Positions 43,978 to 44,404 of a DNA stretch of 44,404 bases are shown piece after piece (position 1 is the stretch's first letter; each line of letters opens with the position of its first letter). Under the pieces are notes generated by a model that saw only the letters and a program-made list of their open reading frames with translations, ran no database searches and was not told where the DNA came from. The stretch comes from Streptomyces sp. CB02366 (lineage in GTDB: Bacteria > Actinomycetota > Actinomycetes > Streptomycetales > Streptomycetaceae): positions 1 to 44,404 of the forward strand of contig NZ_LIVT01000021.1 of the NCBI RefSeq assembly GCF_001905905.1, in the 5' to 3' direction. The position numbers and the translations under genes were made by a program.

Positions 43978-44220
43978 ATGCACCTGACCGGCGAGCGCCA
44001 GGCCGACCTCGCGGCCGGCCTCGGCCTGAGCCAGACCCAGATCAGCCGCAAGCAGGCCGGCACCGCCCCCTGGGCCCTCGCCGACGTCGACAAGCTCTCC
44101 GCCCACTACGGCATTCCCGTCGGAGACCTCCTGGTCGGCGTCGACCGCGCCGTCCACTGCCTGCCCGCCCGACGCCGCGCCCCGATGCCCGGCGCCGCCC
44201 AGCTCACCATCCACCCCTGA
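43978..44220 (+). CDS. Small HTH (XRE/Cro-like) regulator
   Basis: An 80-residue protein with ERQADLAAGLGLSQTQISRK as helix-turn-helix and DVDKLSAHYGIPVGDLLVGV as the following helices of the Cro/C1 fold. The first helix before the turn is short, so the N-terminus may lie upstream or be lost. A strong terminator follows 4 bp after the stop. No adjacent toxin-like partner is seen. Confidence 0.65.
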   Translation: MHLTGERQADLAAGLGLSQTQISRKQAGTAPWALADVDKLSAHYGIPVGDLLVGVDRAVHCLPARRRAPMPGAAQLTIHP

Positions 44221-44224
44221 CCCC

Positions 44225-44260
44225 AAGGCCGCCGCAACACGCCGCAGCCGCGGCGGCCTT
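44225..44260 (+). terminator. Rho-independent-type terminator
   Basis: A perfect 11-bp stem AAGGCCGCCGC / GCGGCGGCCTT with a 14-base loop, followed by TCTC, immediately after the HTH gene stop. It is the clearest terminator in the window. Confidence 0.85.
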
Positions 44261-44347
44261 TCTCACCGACATCGACTGCGTGCGGCTGGAGCTGTGATCC
44301 CCTTCGGGGGCACACTGGATTCCTGTCTGCACGGGAGGTGAAAGGAC

Positions 44348-44387
44348 ATGAGCGTTGCCCACAGCCACATCGGACCCTGGACGCTAA
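44348..44387 (+). pseudogene. Start of a Uma2-like endonuclease gene cut by IS
   Basis: GGGAGGTGAAAGGAC precedes an ATG that encodes MSVAHSHIGPWT, which resembles the N-terminus of Streptomyces Uma2/DUF820 family proteins. After 13 codons the sequence enters the terminal repeat of an IS427-type element. Only the first codons are visible, so the family assignment is tentative. Confidence 0.4.
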
Positions 44388-44404
44388 GAGCTCGTAACAC
44401 GATC
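44388..44404. mobile_element. End of an IS427-type IS5 element at window edge
   Basis: The final 17 bases are exactly the terminal repeat GAGCTCGTAACACGATC of the element at 38492-39390, preceded by a TAA target triplet. The rest lies outside the window. Sequence ending exactly on a repeat end would also be expected for a contig broken at a repeated IS. Confidence 0.85.

Overview
The window is high-GC actinobacterial DNA, almost certainly from Streptomyces or a close relative. The reasons are the GC-rich third codon positions, GTG starts, typical GGAGG ribosome sites, Streptomyces-type IS families (IS701, IS110, IS630, IS5, IS3) and typical Streptomyces accessory genes. It reads as a mobile-element-loaded accessory region, such as a chromosome arm or large plasmid. 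Both window edges fall in or against copies of one IS5-family (IS427-like) element. I saw no tRNA, rRNA, CRISPR array or complete replication module.

Region 0.4-11.5 kb (minus strand) is the most interesting part. A six-gene, fully overlapping operon reads from 11473 down to 3165. It encodes a flavin-binding PPOX-family protein, a PLP-dependent decarboxylase of the diaminobutyrate/lysine type, a lysine/ornithine-type N-monooxygenase, a GlmL/MutL-type ATPase that maintains B12 mutases, a DapF-fold epimerase with a rebuilt substrate pocket, and a single-chain OraS-OraE D-ornithine 4,5-aminomutase. A GNAT acetyltransferase and an arginine deiminase follow in the same orientation, beyond a defective IS. 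Together they suggest a biosynthetic route from arginine/ornithine through D-ornithine and 2,4-diaminopentanoate to a decarboxylated, N-hydroxylated and possibly N-acylated diamine. The catabolic partners of the clostridial ornithine pathway (dehydrogenase, thiolase pair) are absent, so this looks like secondary or siderophore metabolism.

Region 11.6-13.6 kb is a scrapyard of IS pieces (IS5, IS630, IS256) plus one intact-looking 872-bp IS5 element. Region 13.6-23.8 kb holds ordinary Streptomyces accessory genes: an XRE/TPR regulator, a GRDP-like protein, a methyltransferase, an AlbA_2-domain protein split by IS110, a DUF2829/Tad2-like protein and a CoiA-like protein. Most carry a frameshift or stop. 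Region 23.8-30.4 kb has intact-looking IS701 and IS3 copies, further IS wrecks, an aminoglycoside-nucleotidyltransferase-like remnant and one secreted protein gene.

Region 30.6-34.8 kb holds a second intact metabolic block on the minus strand: a SufS-type cysteine desulfurase overlapping a SAM methyltransferase, with a TPR-type regulator downstream. Region 34.9-39.4 kb is a nest of five mobile elements: an IS630 remnant, an IS5-type element split by a second IS701 copy, a 139-bp MITE-like element (second copy at 30.6 kb), and an IS427-type IS5. Region 39.4-44.4 kb carries a truncated pentapeptide-repeat gene, an intact DUF4238 gene, a damaged dnaB-like helicase gene, a membrane-anchored hypothetical gene, a small HTH gene with a clear terminator, and the first codons of a Uma2-like gene cut off by the last IS end.
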